DNA from: Aquila chrysaetos chrysaetos
Lineage: Eukaryota > Chordata > Aves > Accipitriformes > Accipitridae
NCBI RefSeq assembly: GCF_900496995.4
Contig: NW_024470326.1
Coordinates: 248,001 to 312,000, forward strand
Direction: 5' to 3'
Length of the DNA: 64,000 nt
The translations under genes and the position numbers were made by a program. Below are positions 35,362 to 47,920 of the stretch, piece after piece (within the stretch, counting starts at the first letter, position 1; the number at the start of each line of letters is the position of its first letter). The notes beneath the pieces are model-generated. The model was not told the origin of the DNA. It worked only from the letters and a program-made list of their open reading frames with translations, and made no database searches.

Positions 35362-35721
35362 AGGCTTCAATTTTTCTGTGGTGAATTAGAGACATTTCAG
35401 GAGTGTGGTCAAAGTGCGAAGATGTCAAAGCAAAGAGACTAAGTGAATGAAATGCTTGATTTTGAATAGCCAATTCTGCATTCATCCCAATGTATTTGGG
35501 TTACAGGAATGTCTTCAAGTAGAGTCTGCACCACCTACACCCATGTGGCTGGCCTGGCAGAGCCACCCGCAGCAGGGGGAAGCCCCATCTCCCAGGCTGA
35601 GGCACGCAGTCAAGATGCAAACGTCTGCAGTGCCCACTTCTTACAGGCCTCCAGGCAGAGCGGGACCAATATTTCATGACCCTCTGAGGCTGAACCATCA
35701 ATCTCAGTTCCGCCCATCTCT

Positions 35722-35768
35722 TCATCCATCCATCCATCCATCCCTCCTTCCTCCCTCCATCCTTCCAG
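35722..35768 (+). repeat. CATC-type microsatellite
   Basis: Short tandem CATC/CTTC units. The counterparts at about 6455-6475 and 63105-63150 differ slightly in composition and length. Confidence 0.7.
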
Positions 35769-35869
35769 ATGTCCTGTATGCAATAATATAATAAAAGACA
35801 CCCACTGATCATCCACCCTCATCCAGAAATCCAGTCCTTTCATCCTGGAAAGCCATGAGGTTGGTCTCT

Positions 35870-36970
35870 CATGGTCCACCCTGGATAAATCCATGCTGGC
35901 CATGCCCAGTCACCCTACATCTTCCCAGAAATATCATCCAGGAGGACATGCTGAGGGACACACTGCTCTGCAATATGAGGTCAAACAACCTTTTCTTCCC
36001 CTGGTCATCCTCTGGCCTGTGTTGGAAGAGAGCTGTCAACTTTTTTGGAAGCCATCAAGCACTTGTCCTGATCTCCATGATCTGTCAAAAGTGATGCAGA
36101 GTGAGCCTCGCTACAAAATTGGCTTGCTCCCTCTCCAGCCTTGGATGATTCCCCTCTGCTCCCAGGGGCTGTTCAAGGCTGACATTGCTCAAGTAACCTC
36201 TGACTTGATCCCCACTTACTGCTGGTTGCTTTCCTCCAGGGTCCTGTTGCCAGTCACAAAGGCCTGGCAGAAGTCACAGCCAAAGAAGTCATTAAGTTCC
36301 TCAGCCTTACCTGCTCCTACACTTAGGGAGCTCAGCAGCAGGCCCACATGATCCCTGTCTATTCTTTTACTGTTAATGAACCAGTATCAGCTCATCTTGC
36401 TGCCTCTATCCTGCCCTGCATCTCTCAAGACAATGGGACCTTTGGCTTTGGCATCATCCCTACATCCTGGGACAAGGTTTCGACATTCTGTCTGCAGCTT
36501 TCCCTGATTCCACCTCCTGCCTGCTGCCTTTTTGCCCTGGAGCTCAGTCAGTTCACACAAGCAGCCTCTGAGATGGTTGCTTCTCTTCAAGGGTATTTGG
36601 GGAGATCATTCCTGTGCTTGGAAGAGGCTGTCCTGTAAGGCCTATCAGATTTCCCATGCTCCTTCAGCCTCCACAGCTGCTTCCCATGGCACCACTTGTC
36701 TCAGCCTCCTGAGTTTGTCCAAGTCTTCTCCTCTGGAGTCCCAGGTCTGTGCTCTCCTGCTGGCCTTACTCACTGCCCTTTAGTGAGTGATAACCCCTCA
36801 TTCATGGCCATGACAGCCAAGACTGACACTGAATATCATTGCATCCCTAACCAGCTGTTCCTTGTTGGCCAGGATCAGGTCCAGGTGAGAATCACCCTTG
36901 GTGGCCCACCTGGCACCTGGCTGAAGAAGTTGTCCCAATAGCCAACTTCAGGCTGTTGGCACCCTGTTGC
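35870..36970 (-). repeat. Degenerate CR1 fragment, antisense (copy 2)
   Basis: Copy 2 counterpart of 6590-7700, nearly identical in sequence. Confidence 0.6.
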
Positions 36971-38049
36971 TTTGCCTTCCCAGGGAATGCCAGGGCACTT
37001 AAAGTTGTTCACCACAGGAACCTGCTCATGAACCTGGAGACTTCCTGGGGTTGCTGACAAAAGACCTTTTCTGTTTCCTCTCCCTGAGCAAGCAGTTTGT
37101 AACTGCAAACACCAGGTCACTCCTGCTGACTCCTGCTCTGATCCTAAATGACAAAAGATAACCCAACCTGTTGTCTGTCACATAGAGGACCCCCACAAAT
37201 CCAAGCTTCCCCTTCATACAGGGGACATAGTCCTCGTCCTCCCTGCTGCTCCCTGGGCAGAGCCTGTAGCCCTCCATTGCAGCACCACAGCTCAGCAAGC
37301 TGTCCCACCACGTCTCATTTCATCCAAAACCATCACAGTTCTGTGACAAGCCATGGGTCTCCAGCTCCTCCTGGCAGTGCACATTTGGGCCACGGCATCT
37401 CAGCTGTGGCAGCGTAGTGGACCACAGACTTCTCACAGGGAAACCTGAACACTGGTCCTGACTAGAAAAATGTTGAACATCAAGTCCTTAGGGCTGCGCT
37501 GCGCTGCACCCTGCTGCGGGTCCAGCACGGCCATCAAACCTGTGTTATGCTGCACAGATCCCTTGGCCACAGGACAACCTCAGCAGCATATTATCACACA
37601 CGAGCCTGCAGGCAGGTCCCACTCTATACTGGACATATGCCTCCAGCCTGGCCTTGCCTGTATCTAACCGTGCAGCAAAACATTCTCATAAAAACATCAT
37701 TTCTGTTTGACTGTTGAGACGATGAGTAGAGTTGTTCCTTGTAAGAAAATCCTATAGTAGCTTGGATGACCAAAAGAGGAGACTCTTTTCTATGGATGGG
37801 GTCTGCATGCTTTGCTGCATTCAGGTAGAAGGCCCGTTCAATGCTACACCACCTGGGGTTCCCACCATCTAAAGGGGCCTAAGATGATCTGCATGATTCT
37901 CTCCTTATAGTGTTAACGATGATGAACATAATTATAGAATGCAGCTCACAGTGTCCGAGTTCCTTTCTTACTGGGGTCATACCAGACCAGCACCTCCTCG
38001 AGAACAAAAATCACTCTCTCAGCACCCTTGGATGCAGCCCCTATGGTTC

Positions 38050-38530
38050 CCATGGACTGGTAAGGGTGTAGTTTGCTTGAGTAACCCCGCGCTTGATCCC
38101 CATGCACTGCTGGTTGTTCTCCTCCAGAGTCCTGCCTCACAGCTCAAAGGCCTGGGAGACCTTGCTGGTATTAACCGAGGCTGTGACGTAGAGTACCTCA
38201 GATCTATCTAGAGCTACTCTTCCTCATTTCAGCAGTGGTCCTACCTTATCTCTTTTGCTTCTGTAACAGTTCCTGAAGTACCAAAAGTTCATCTTGGTGC
38301 CCTTGAAATCCTTTTTGAGCTTCCACTGAGTTTTGATATGGACCATTGCTGCGCTTGGAAGATGATGTCCTTGAAGACAAGGTGTATCCAGGCACACTCT
38401 GAAAATTCTTGGTCTTTTCATTGACTGGATCATCAAGGGAGTGAGTAAAAACCCCTGTGTGACTTTGCTTTACGTTCATGCAATGCCTGCAGCTCTTGGG
38501 TGGGGAAGGAATAGACCTTGCCTCTCTGAT
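38050..38530 (-). repeat. Second degenerate CR1 fragment, antisense (copy 2)
   Basis: Copy 2 counterpart of 8780-9270. Confidence 0.5.
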
Positions 38531-38539
38531 GATATGTGA

Positions 38540-41500
38540 TGATTGATGCCTCTGACTGATGCCTTTAGTGTATGGCAAACAGGCACCAAATCGCACTCTC
38601 TGTGATGCCGTCTGGGACATCTGTGACGCACCCACCCTGAATGGGAATTGCTTTCCTGCAGCTCCTGTGAGGTCCCTGCCAGCCTTGGCATCTCGTGTAG
38701 CTCTGTGGCCCTGGATTTGGACATGAAACAGAGTACCTGCCCTGAATTCTGTTAGGCAGTGTGGGGACGAACCTGGGACACATGCCATTACAGTCAGTGG
38801 AGGTATAGTAAATTCAGCTGATGGAAAAGAGAGAGACCCAGCTCTCGCTATGGTACATGACTGCAGTCGTTCATATGAATACCTGTGTCAAGTGCCATGA
38901 AGATAAGGAGTAGGAAAAGGTTCTTTTGGCCTTTAGTTGGGCATAAGCTGCCATGTCACTTGGCCAAAGGAATTTCCCACCAGGCTCATACATGATTCCC
39001 AAGATGTTCCCCTGTCTCTATGAACTTCTCCGTTACAGTTTGCTGTTACCTACATGTATCTTGGACCACCTCTGGCCGTTCAAATGTCACCAGGGATTTG
39101 CATCTGAACACCTGACTCCTGCTTTTGCTCTCCCTTAATTCAGATGGGAGCTGAGAGATGGAGCTCACATGCAGGTGTCTATTTTGTGCACACCTGAAGA
39201 GAGTCAAGAGGAATCCCACCTCCTGTGGCTTTGTGGTGTGCATGGGAGGCAGCTGAGCCTCCTTCCAATGCCATGAGTAGAAAGGCAGGATGATTTGCCT
39301 CCATTGTCCCATGGATCCCTTCCCTCAAGCAGGTGGTAAAGGAGATCCCCTGCTGCCTCTCTCTGGGGATCCTGTCTAACAATATGACCAAAAAATGTGG
39401 CATGTAGATGTTAACTTTGTCTCTGAGAGGAGAATTTTATTTCAGGAAAGAAGTGTCTCTCCCTAGCTGAGGGAGGCAACATCAGTGATTGCCTCAGCCT
39501 GTTTCCCAGCAGGTTCCCCTGGAGCCCCAGGGACACCAGGGGGGAGCCCAGAGGGGGCAGAGAAAGTGCTGCCTTGGGCTGGTCCTCTGCTGCTGAGCTG
39601 GGCTGGGCTCCTGGGGTGGAGGGAGCTCCTGGCAAGCAGGCAGCATTTCAGAGAGACAGCTCTGCCCAGGAGCAGCTCCTCTGCAAAGCGCAGCAGGCTG
39701 AGGGCACTGCCTGCAGGCACCGAGGGGAGAGGAGTGAGGCAGAGAGAGAGGTTAAAGGCAGTCTGGGGTGGGAGAACAGAAGGAAGAGCTGACTTGGAGA
39801 AAAATCTCACAGCCCTTCACAGGGTAAGTCTCTGGCTGCAGGGCAATTCCTGGAATGACCTCCTAAAGCTGGCACATCCCACAGCCTATGGGATCTGTCA
39901 GGAGGACTCTCACAGATTGTGCAGTGTAGAGAAAAAGGACGCGCTTGGGAGCAGAGGTTCCCTGCTGCACCCTCAGAGGGACAGGGCATGTCAGCTGCCT
40001 TCACCCGGGGATGGCTGCGGAGTGTGAAGCTGGGTGTGCAGCCAGGGGTGCCCAGGGCTGTCCTGCTGAGCAGGGTCCCTGCACCCCAGGGGGCTGTGTG
40101 CTGGGGCAGGGACTCTGCCGCTGGTCATGGGTAAGTACTCTGCCTGCCTGGGGAGCTCTAACTGCAGAGTGGGGAGAAGCTGTGGGTGGAAGAAGCAACT
40201 CGCAGCAGGGCAGGGTCCTGCAGCTGACAAGAGGGTGCTGCGTGGGTCAGGTCTGCTCACAGCTCCCGATCATCCCCAGGACATCTCTGAGGGCACTTTT
40301 CAAGGGCAACGTCAAAGCAGGGATTGCTATAAAAATAAGGACCTTTCCTGAGTTTGTGTTTTCTGTTTCCTACTCTTGGGGAATTTTCAGGAGAAATGGT
40401 AAAGGAGCTGTCATGGTTGAACAGCTCACTGAGACTCCTGAGCTGTAACTCCGCAGGATCAGTAAGTCTGACAGCAGCCTCCTGAAGTAGAGCACAGGGA
40501 CTGAGAACAACTGCCTGGCTGTGCTGGTGCCTGGGAGGTGGCATGCACAGCTGGGTAAGTGTAACTCTTTCCTGAGTGCCCGGCTGCCTCTGCCTTTGCC
40601 TCTCTGAGCCAGACCCTCACTCTGTTTTGACTTGTTTCTCCACTAGTCTGTGTTATTGCTGCTATTACCTTGTTTCTGCTGTCAGGCTCTCTGGGGTGGG
40701 AGTTAGTTTCAGCTGCAGAGTCACACAATGATCTTGTGGGTCCTCCCATGCAGGCTGTGTCCATGGGAACAAGCTACAGGTTTCCAAGCTGTGGGCTGTG
40801 GGCAATGCAGCCTGTGTCATTCCCTAGCAAAGGAGCTGACTCATCCCTTCCTGAGATTACCATCATCAGGGCACTTGGCTATTTTCTTGGGGTGACCTTC
40901 CAAGCTCTGAGCTGCCCTCCAGGACGCAGGTCTGTCCCATAGCGTCTTGGTGTTTCTGAATGTCCCATGGAGAAGCACAGAGACACCATGACGTGAGGAA
41001 ATGCTGTTGGGTTTGTGAAATGAACCATGTGTGTCCTTGGCAAGAGGTGGGGTGCAGAGACATTGAGAAAGGGGAGACACTTGGTGTTGGACAGTGGGTC
41101 CTCTCTGCTTTCAGTAGTGCCTGGAGTCTTTCAGGTTAACATGGGGGTGTTTGATTACCCTCCATCTCAGAAAGTTGCAACTCAGGGTAGCTGGCAACAA
41201 TGACAGAGTGACAGACCCAGCTCCCTTCATCTGCAACTGCGGTGCAGGCAGTACTCTTTCCTCGCAGGATCCCACTTTATTTTCTCTGAGTGCAGCAGAA
41301 ATGATGAGGGTTTCTGAAATCCAAGAATATTATCAGGTGTGATGGGGGAGAGCTGTAAACCACCACCCCCATCTCTCAAGCAATGCTTTGATTGTGTTTT
41401 CGTCGACCTGGGAGTGCAGATGTTGACAAGCAGTTTTACATTAGGAGTAGTGTCATCTGACCAATTCAAACACCAGGATTGACCCCCCTGACAGACACCA

Positions 41501-41755
41501 TTCCCAGAAACCCACTGCTACAGAGCAGGGCTGACTCCTTGGCAGCCAGTAGGCAAATGTCCTGATCCTCACGGCACACTCAGCCAACACCAAACAGAGC
41601 TCCAGCAATGGAGCTGAATGAAAATATCATTGCAATAGTAAAGGTGCTGTGAACGTCTAGTATGAGAAATGACTTTGAGTTTGGTCAGAGACTAAGGCCC
41701 TAAATTGTCACTGCCCTTGCCTCCCTGTTCTGTGCTCCACACCCAGAGGCAGCAG
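38540..41755 (+). other. OR upstream region, copy 2 (possible untranslated exons)
   Basis: Collinear with 9271-12493. Donor-like GGTAAGT sites at 39823 and 40130 are conserved with copy 1. No coding gene is supported. It is the candidate promoter and 5'-exon region of the intact OR. Confidence 0.4.
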
Positions 41756-42652
41756 ATGTCCAACAGCAGCTCCATCACACAGTTCCTCCTCCTGGCATTT
41801 GCAGACACGCGGGAGCTGCAGCTCTTGCACTTCTGGCTCTTCCTGGGCATCTACCTGGCTGCCCTCCTGGCCAACGGCCTCATCATCACCGCCGTAGCCT
41901 GTGACCACCGCCTCCACACACCCATGAACTTCTTCCTCTTCAACCTCTCCCTTCTTGACCTGGGCTCCATCTCCACCACTGTCCCCAAAGCCATGGCCAA
42001 CTCCCTCTGGGACACCAGGGCCATCTCCTACCCAGGATGTGCTGCACAGGCATTTCTGTTTCTCTTTTTGACCTCAGCAGAGTATTTTCTTCTCACTGTC
42101 ATGGCCTACGACCGCTACGTTGCCATCTGCAAACCCTTGCACTACGGGACCCTCCTGGGCAGCAGAGCTTGTGTCCACATGGCAGCAGCTGCCTGGGGCA
42201 GTGGGTTTCTCAATGCTGTGCTGCACACTGCCAATACATTTTCAGTACCCCTCTGCCAAGGCAATGCTGTGGACCAGTTCTTCTGTGAAATCCCCCAGAT
42301 CCTCAAGCTCTCCTGCTCAGATGCCTACCTCAGGGAAGTTGGGGTACTTGTGGTTGGTGTCTTTTTAGTCTTTGGTTGTTTTGTTTTCATTGTGCTGTCC
42401 TATGGGCAGATCTTCAGGGCTGTGCTGAGGATCCCCTCTGAGCAGGGACAGCACAAAGCCTTTTCCACCTGCCTCCCTCACCTGGCTGTGGTCTCCTTGT
42501 TTATAAGTACTGCCATGTTTGCCTACCTGAAGCCCCCCTCCATGTCCTCCCCATCCCTGGACCTGCTGGTGGCAGTTCGGTACTCGGTGGTGCCTCCAGC
42601 CGTGAACCCCCTCATCTACAGCATGAGAACCATGAGATCAAGGATGCCCTGA
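41756..42652 (+). CDS. Olfactory receptor, OR14-like (avian gamma-c type), open frame
   Basis: Predicted odorant-detecting G-protein-coupled receptor of the olfactory neuron membrane, 298 residues, single coding exon. I chose the start MSNSSSITQFLL (41756) because it matches both paralogues; an in-frame ATG at 41705 would only add a non-conserved leader. Visible hallmarks: an N-glycosylation site at the N-terminus (NSSS), TM1 LLANGLIIT (the usual GN reads AN), TM2 PMNFFLFNLS (usual PMYFFL), the [15 protein letters not shown] motif at the end of TM3, extracellular-loop cysteines, SYGQIFRAV, KAFSTCLPHL in TM6 and NPLIYSMR in TM7. The tail then reads TMRSRMP-stop. Restoring one A in AGAACC would give the usual RNxEIKDALRK tail, so the last residues come from a frameshift shared with copy 1. 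The receptor core is complete; whether the short tail works is unknown. Confidence 0.9.
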   Translation: MSNSSSITQFLLLAFADTRELQLLHFWLFLGIYLAALLANGLIITAVACDHRLHTPMNFFLFNLSLLDLGSISTTVPKAMANSLWDTRAISYPGCAAQAFLFLFLTSAEYFLLTVMAYDRYVAICKPLHYGTLLGSRACVHMAAAAWGSGFLNAVLHTANTFSVPLCQGNAVDQFFCEIPQILKLSCSDAYLREVGVLVVGVFLVFGCFVFIVLSYGQIFRAVLRIPSEQGQHKAFSTCLPHLAVVSLFISTAMFAYLKPPSMSSPSLDLLVAVRYSVVPPAVNPLIYSMRTMRSRMP

Positions 42653-42931
42653 GAAAACTAATCACTTGGTATGCTTTTCAGTAGGAATAAACTGCCTCTG
42701 TCCTTCTGCATAGTACTTATATCTCTTTGCAGACCAACCTGTCTTTTGCTGGTCTTTTTAATGGTGATTTTGGGTGTGGTTTTTATTTTCTTCTATTTCA
42801 CTTTGTTTTACTTATCTGAAAGCTTTCCACAAAGAAATGTCTGTCTTCCTCTGTTTCTAATTCACAGTCGAATCCAGATTTTGTGTCCTGGAGGCTGTGC
42901 AAATGAGCTATGCCCTCTGTGTGTTAAACAA

Positions 42932-42937
42932 AATAAA
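42932..42937 (+). terminator. Polyadenylation signal downstream of the intact OR
   Basis: AATAAA about 280 bp after the stop, at the same place as in copy 1. Confidence 0.5.
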
Positions 42938-42959
42938 GGGCCCTGCAGTGACTTGTTCT

Positions 42960-44864
42960 TCTGAGATCCTTCCTCCAAGACCTTCTCTGCAGCTGCAGGG
43001 AGCAGTGCCTGTGTGCAGAGGGGGAAGAAGAAAAGAGTCCAGGCACAGCAAGCAGTGCCAGGGAGCACCAGCGCTTGGTCTTTCCCCAGCTGCTCTCTTC
43101 CCACTTGCATGCTTTCCTTCTGAACCCTTTGGTTGGTGGAAGACCTGAGTGCTCTTCAAGCCATGGTTACAGTCCTGCTGTGTGGCAGGCCTGGTGCCCA
43201 GGCAGGACAGGCAGGGCACTTGTGTGACAGAGCTGGCCTCCATTGCAGCCATTTCCATCATACAAGGGGATCTCCCCCATGCCTTGTGCCACAGATGCCC
43301 CCCAGCCCTGGGGCTCACCCCTCTCCACCCCCGAGGAGCTGGTGTGCCCTTCAGAGGGTCTGGGGCTGTGGGGTGAGTGCCCAGAGCTCTGCCGCACCCT
43401 GTGGTGGGCACTGGTGTGGGGCCATGCCAGACTGGGCTGTGCTGGGGAGAGGGCATTGGGACGTGCAGAGAGGTTAAGGGCAGTGTGAAGAGTTTAGGGG
43501 GAACTGTGCTGGGCTGGAAAGTGCCCAGGAGAGAAAAATATCAGTGTGTAGCTTGCAGTGTGTGACCATGCAGGGCAAGGACTGACACCGGGGTTTTGTG
43601 GTGCAGAGGCAGGGCTTGTGGAAAGCATGGAATACATGCAGGTGCAGGAGAGAGGAGGAGGCCGGTCTGTGCTTTTGGTTGTGTGGACAGACAGGGAAGG
43701 TGGCTTGGGGCCTTCATCACCCCAATTGTTGTCCATTTCCAGTACTTGGTGGTCATCCCAGGTTTACGGGTGAGTTTTGCTGTGAGGCCATCTCCACCTT
43801 CCTGCTGGGCCTAAGGCTGCTTTGCGGGAACGGACAGCCCTGCCCAGCCTCGCTCTTTCCCCAGACCCTGGCAGACCCTGGAGCAGAGCTTTCTGCAAAG
43901 CCCCATGTAGGACAAGGCTGCGGCAGGGCATTGGTCGGGTACTGGGGAAGCTGCAAAAGTAGGAGGGTCATGGCGGAACTATGATTTGAAGGCCACCACT
44001 GGGATCACAATGGGGGAACATTTCCCGCCTCGACTCTCCCCTTTCCCATGCTGTGCCTGCAGAGTGGGGCTGTGGGACCGTGTATGGTCAGTGGGGCTGG
44101 GCCAGCACAAGGACAGGGCGCTGACAGGGGCCATGAAGCAGCTGCCAGGAGATGCCATCATGAACACTTGTTCTCAGAATTGCATACCAGAGGCTCATCA
44201 CTGAGAACTCATAGCTATTTTGTCAAGTAACAAGCAAAATTAAAAAGCTTTAGTTCATCATCGAGAATACTAAGGAGCTCCCTTTCAGCGCTTTCCTGTT
44301 ACTGCTAATAGTGATAGTTCCACTAATTCCAAAAGGTCCTTGAGAGCTTCTGTATTTTCCCCTGGCTCCAAACCTCAGGCTGCTCAGACACGGAAAGTAC
44401 CACCTCAAGTCTCTGCAAACCAAACCTCTCCCACCTTCTCTCATCCACACTCTTTTATCTCAGGACACTTCTAACCATCATTGCAGCACACTACTTGGTC
44501 TCTTTTTTATCTGGGTGAAGTCAGGGTGCTCCCTCGTAAAGCCTTCCTTACAAAAGTCTTTTCTACCTGCTGATCTTGCTTGTATCCCCTCACACAATGT
44601 ACAGCTCCAACTTCCTTCTGCAGAGCTCTATGGGATGGACAATTTTCCTGTTTCTTTCACGAGAAAAGGTGACAAACAGGAAAAACTCCTTGCCAGGAAG
44701 CCGCAGCCTTGGGTGTTGCTCACTTGATTCTTCCTGGCACTTCATTCAGCCTCTGTGTTTCTGTATTAGGTGTTTTTCTGTAGCTACTCTTTCTGCAGAG
44801 ATCTTAAAAAGACAATGATTTCATAAAAGATGGTCATAAAGGCCCTGTTGTAGACAACTATGTC
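42960..44864 (+). other. OR downstream region, copy 2, no gene seen
   Basis: Collinear with 13700-15042 and, past the empty LTR site near 44308-44322, with 15781-16340. Overlapping frames are not consistently conserved between copies. Confidence 0.5.
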
Positions 44865-45026
44865 TGCCATGAGCTCTGGAGGGAGTCAGGAAGATCGTTA
44901 ATAAGCACCAGGAATATGCAGGAATCTCAAGGCCTCTTCTGTGTTTGCCATGAGCTCTGGAGGGAGTCAGGAAGATAGTTAATAAGCACCAGGAATATGC
45001 AGGAATCTCAAGGCCTCTTCTGAAGA
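44865..45026 (+). repeat. Tandem duplication, period 81 bp, two units
   Basis: The segment starting TGCCATGAGCTCTGGAGGGA at 44865 repeats from 44946. Copy 1 has a single unit near 16335-16415, so it arose in copy 2. Confidence 0.85.
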
Positions 45027-45359
45027 GCAAGCAGCTCTGAGCAGCACTCATTGATTGGCCGTGTGTAGGGCTCAGAGAGAGGGTCAAGGGATGTCAATGA
45101 GAAACGAGGAGGTGGCTGATGGCTTTAGCAAATCCTGAAACCCTCTCTGAGGCCAGAAATGGAAAGCAGTGGATGTCTGTGGATGGGGAAGAGGAGGAGG
45201 TGTGTCCTGGGAAGATGTCAGGAAGGAAGACCCCTCTTCTACAAGTTAGGGATGAAAGGGATTTTTCCATGTTGTGTGGATGCCTAGGAGATGGAGAATG
45301 CCTGCTGATTCACGGGTACTGACACCTCAGAGAGGTGCCCGGCAGCACTGATTTTCCTG

Positions 45360-45700
45360 AAAGGGTATCACAGGACCACAAAACTACAGTAGAGTTGAGG
45401 TTTGAAGGGACAGGACTGGACCCAGTATTGACCCCTGCAGTGCACCACTGGTGACCGGCCTCCAGGGAGACCTCGTGCCACTGATCACCATTCTGTGGGC
45501 CGGCCTTTCAGCCAGTTTTCAATGCACCTCACTGTCTGTTCATCCAGCCTGTGCTTCAGCAGCTTCTCTATGAGGATTTTATGGGAGACAGTGTCAAAAG
45601 CCTTACTCATCTACCAAGGCAGCCATTGCATTGGAGAGGTTTATCAGGTTATCAGATAGGAATGGCATTTCCTTTCATGAGCTGTGCTCTGGCCTTCTGT
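45360..45700 (-). repeat. CR1 LINE fragment, antisense
   Basis: TTCAGCCAGTTTTCAATGCA followed by ACCTCACTGTCTGTTCATCC and ATGGGAGACAGTGTCAAAAG on the plus strand resembles antisense CR1 ORF2. Boundaries are approximate. Confidence 0.7.
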
Positions 45701-47359
45701 GGTGTATCATTTAGGGTCTGGCACTTGGAGGGCCATGATGTTATGCCATTGTATAGCCCATAAAGATTTGGCCACCTCAAAAAAGTGATGATAGTTGGGA
45801 AGTGCTACCAGTTTTGGACATTGCTTGATAGCAAAGAAATAATAGTGGGCTCTGTCCAACCTCTCCAACCTCCATTGCTCTCAGCTTTGTTTAGATATGA
45901 AATGCAGATGTCAAACGCTTTAATATAAACTTGTCCTGAGAACAGTTTTGCCATTCAACGTGTTCACAGGAAATGCATTTTAGAAATGACTGTATAAATC
46001 TAGATTTACGTAGAGGGAGAGAAAGGGGAAGCAGCTTGCTGTTCCATATCAATGACCAATAGAGAAAGCAATCATGAGGATTTATAGAAAACCCTCAAAA
46101 CTCTGGAAATGAAGACTTCTTACACACTTATTACACAGTGCTCTTTTCTGCATATGTTTCAACGTATATCTATCATCTCCACTCACGGGTTGATGCAGTT
46201 GCCCACACGGGGGTGGCCACTGCCTCCAGGATACCCTGAGGTAGCTGAAGACCTCATGTGGGACATACAAGTGTGATGCACACCGATGGCAGAACTTTTG
46301 GAGCATGAGCTGGTGGACAGACAGGGTGCATCAAAGCCTCTTGGCTGAGACAAGTGATTTCTCTCCCTTGACTAGCAAGGGAAGCCTGGGCAATTGCACC
46401 CAAGGTGTCTAGTGTTAGAGGTGATTGCTCTCATCCCTGTCTTCACCTACAAGGGAGTCACCTGTAGAAATTTACCATGCAGCAAATGAAAAACAACAAG
46501 TGTGTCTAGATGATGCAGAGTCTGCTTGAAGATGTGCCTGCAACTCAGATATGTTGGGGTTAGTGCAGATTTGGCTATTCAGAAGGGAGCATTTCCTTCC
46601 CTTTGTCTCTTTGCTTCCCTCTGTGAGTCGAGGGAGCTTGTGACTTCAGTGTGTGACACGCTGTCTGCAAAAGAGTGAGTATGGACAAATAAACAAACAA
46701 AATCCAGGACAGGGAACATTTTGGGAGATCATGGGATCTCTGACTGAACACAAAACGTGTTTTTTCTTGGTCTAAGGTTATCCTCTGTAGGAAGCAGGTT
46801 CAGTGGATGTAATGTGGATTAATACCTAGCGGAGGAAGGAATTGTTCTTCATATTTTTTACTGAAACTATGCCTGCTTGTTTTTGCTTGTTGGCAATTAA
46901 GAAACACCCTTCTGTGTCTGTGTGCCTCTCACTCTCCAAGAAAAACAGGTGGGAATTGGTGCCAACAGGCTGAAACATGCAGCTACAAGCCTTCAGTGGC
47001 GAAAGCTCAGATTGGAACAGGCTGCTCCAAGTCCCGGTGGCTGATGAAGAGACATGGTAGGTTGGGGGTAGGGATGAAGACTGACCATCGTTTGTGGAAC
47101 ATGAAGGCTCTGGATTTTCACATCTATCCAGACTGACATTAGGAGATGCACAGGATCAATATCAGTTAGAGATTGCTGACATCAATTCATGTATAAGAAG
47201 AAAAATAACGTGGAGAAAAGAAACCCTTTCTTTTTGTGCTGTTAGGTGTTCATATCATTCCATGTTGATTACACACCTGAAACTGCTCTAATTAACCACA
47301 TCAGAATTGAAGACTTAAAGGAAAATGATGCACAGTGACTGGACTGTTAGGGGTTTTGT
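45701..47359. other. No gene recognised
   Basis: AT-richer sequence without a supported coding frame, RNA gene or repeat I can name. Short frames (under 75 codons) look random. It is not matched elsewhere in the window by eye. Confidence 0.4.
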
Positions 47360-47920
47360 TTGCATGTTATGAGCCCTCTGGTGCTGACTTCCTTAACTGC
47401 AGATCCTTAAAGGACTGAAAAGCCCCTAGAAACTTCAAAGTCAGCAGCAAGCCTCCAAGTTTCCGAGCGTGTTAGTGGGCTCCAGTGAGGGCCATCCCTG
47501 AAAAGGCCATGGAGGTAATGACCAGAAAAGGGACCGTCCCTGGGGGCTGGTGAAGGAGGAAATCAGATGCACTGTTTAGAGGTGGAAAATCATGCGTGGA
47601 ATTTGGCTGTGAAAACACTTGATGTGTTTCACCAAGCAGGACAGCAAAGCCCTGACCCCCATCCTCTGGGAAAGGGGTCCCATTACCTCACGGGATACTT
47701 GTTGCTCTTCTGGGGAGCAGTGGGATGTGGGGGTGTGCAATGCCAAGTGCAGGACACGATCGACAGAGGGTGGGTGAGGAGGCAACAATGCCCTGGGGCT
47801 GTAAGGACCTGGTATCTTCTCATGGGCCTCAGTGGAAGAGACAGCAGCCAGGGTGGAGAGGATAAGGATCTTAGTTGTGTTGGCTGGTGGTGATCTCACC
47901 TGCTGCAATGCCCTCAGTCA
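47360..47920 (-). repeat. Inverted, diverged copy of the duplication unit start
   Basis: Its reverse complement follows 34240-34740 (copy 2): GAGCCCTCTGGTGCTGACTT near 47371 mirrors AGGGCTCATTTGC near 34723, the CCCTGGGGGCTGGTGAAGGA stretch near 47538 mirrors 34535-34560, and AAGCCCTGACCCCCATCCTC near 47648 mirrors 34430-34450. It lacks the LTR carried by copies 1 and 3, like copy 2. Confidence 0.7.

Larger units (their letters stand above)
33816..45310 (+). repeat. Segmental duplication, copy 2 (OR unit)
   Basis: Collinear with copy 1 throughout. It differs by lacking the LTRs at 4974 and 15043, by having the LTR at 34784-35361, and by an 81-bp tandem duplication near 44865. It carries the only intact OR frame of the window. 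Confidence 0.9.

Noticed and set aside
41705-41755. Upstream in-frame ATG adding 17 residues to the intact OR
   Set aside because: The leader is not conserved in the paralogues, and OR N-termini begin at the MSNSSS-type start.
44865-45026. CRISPR-like direct repeats
   Set aside because: Only two units with no spacers, in a vertebrate genome; a simple tandem duplication.
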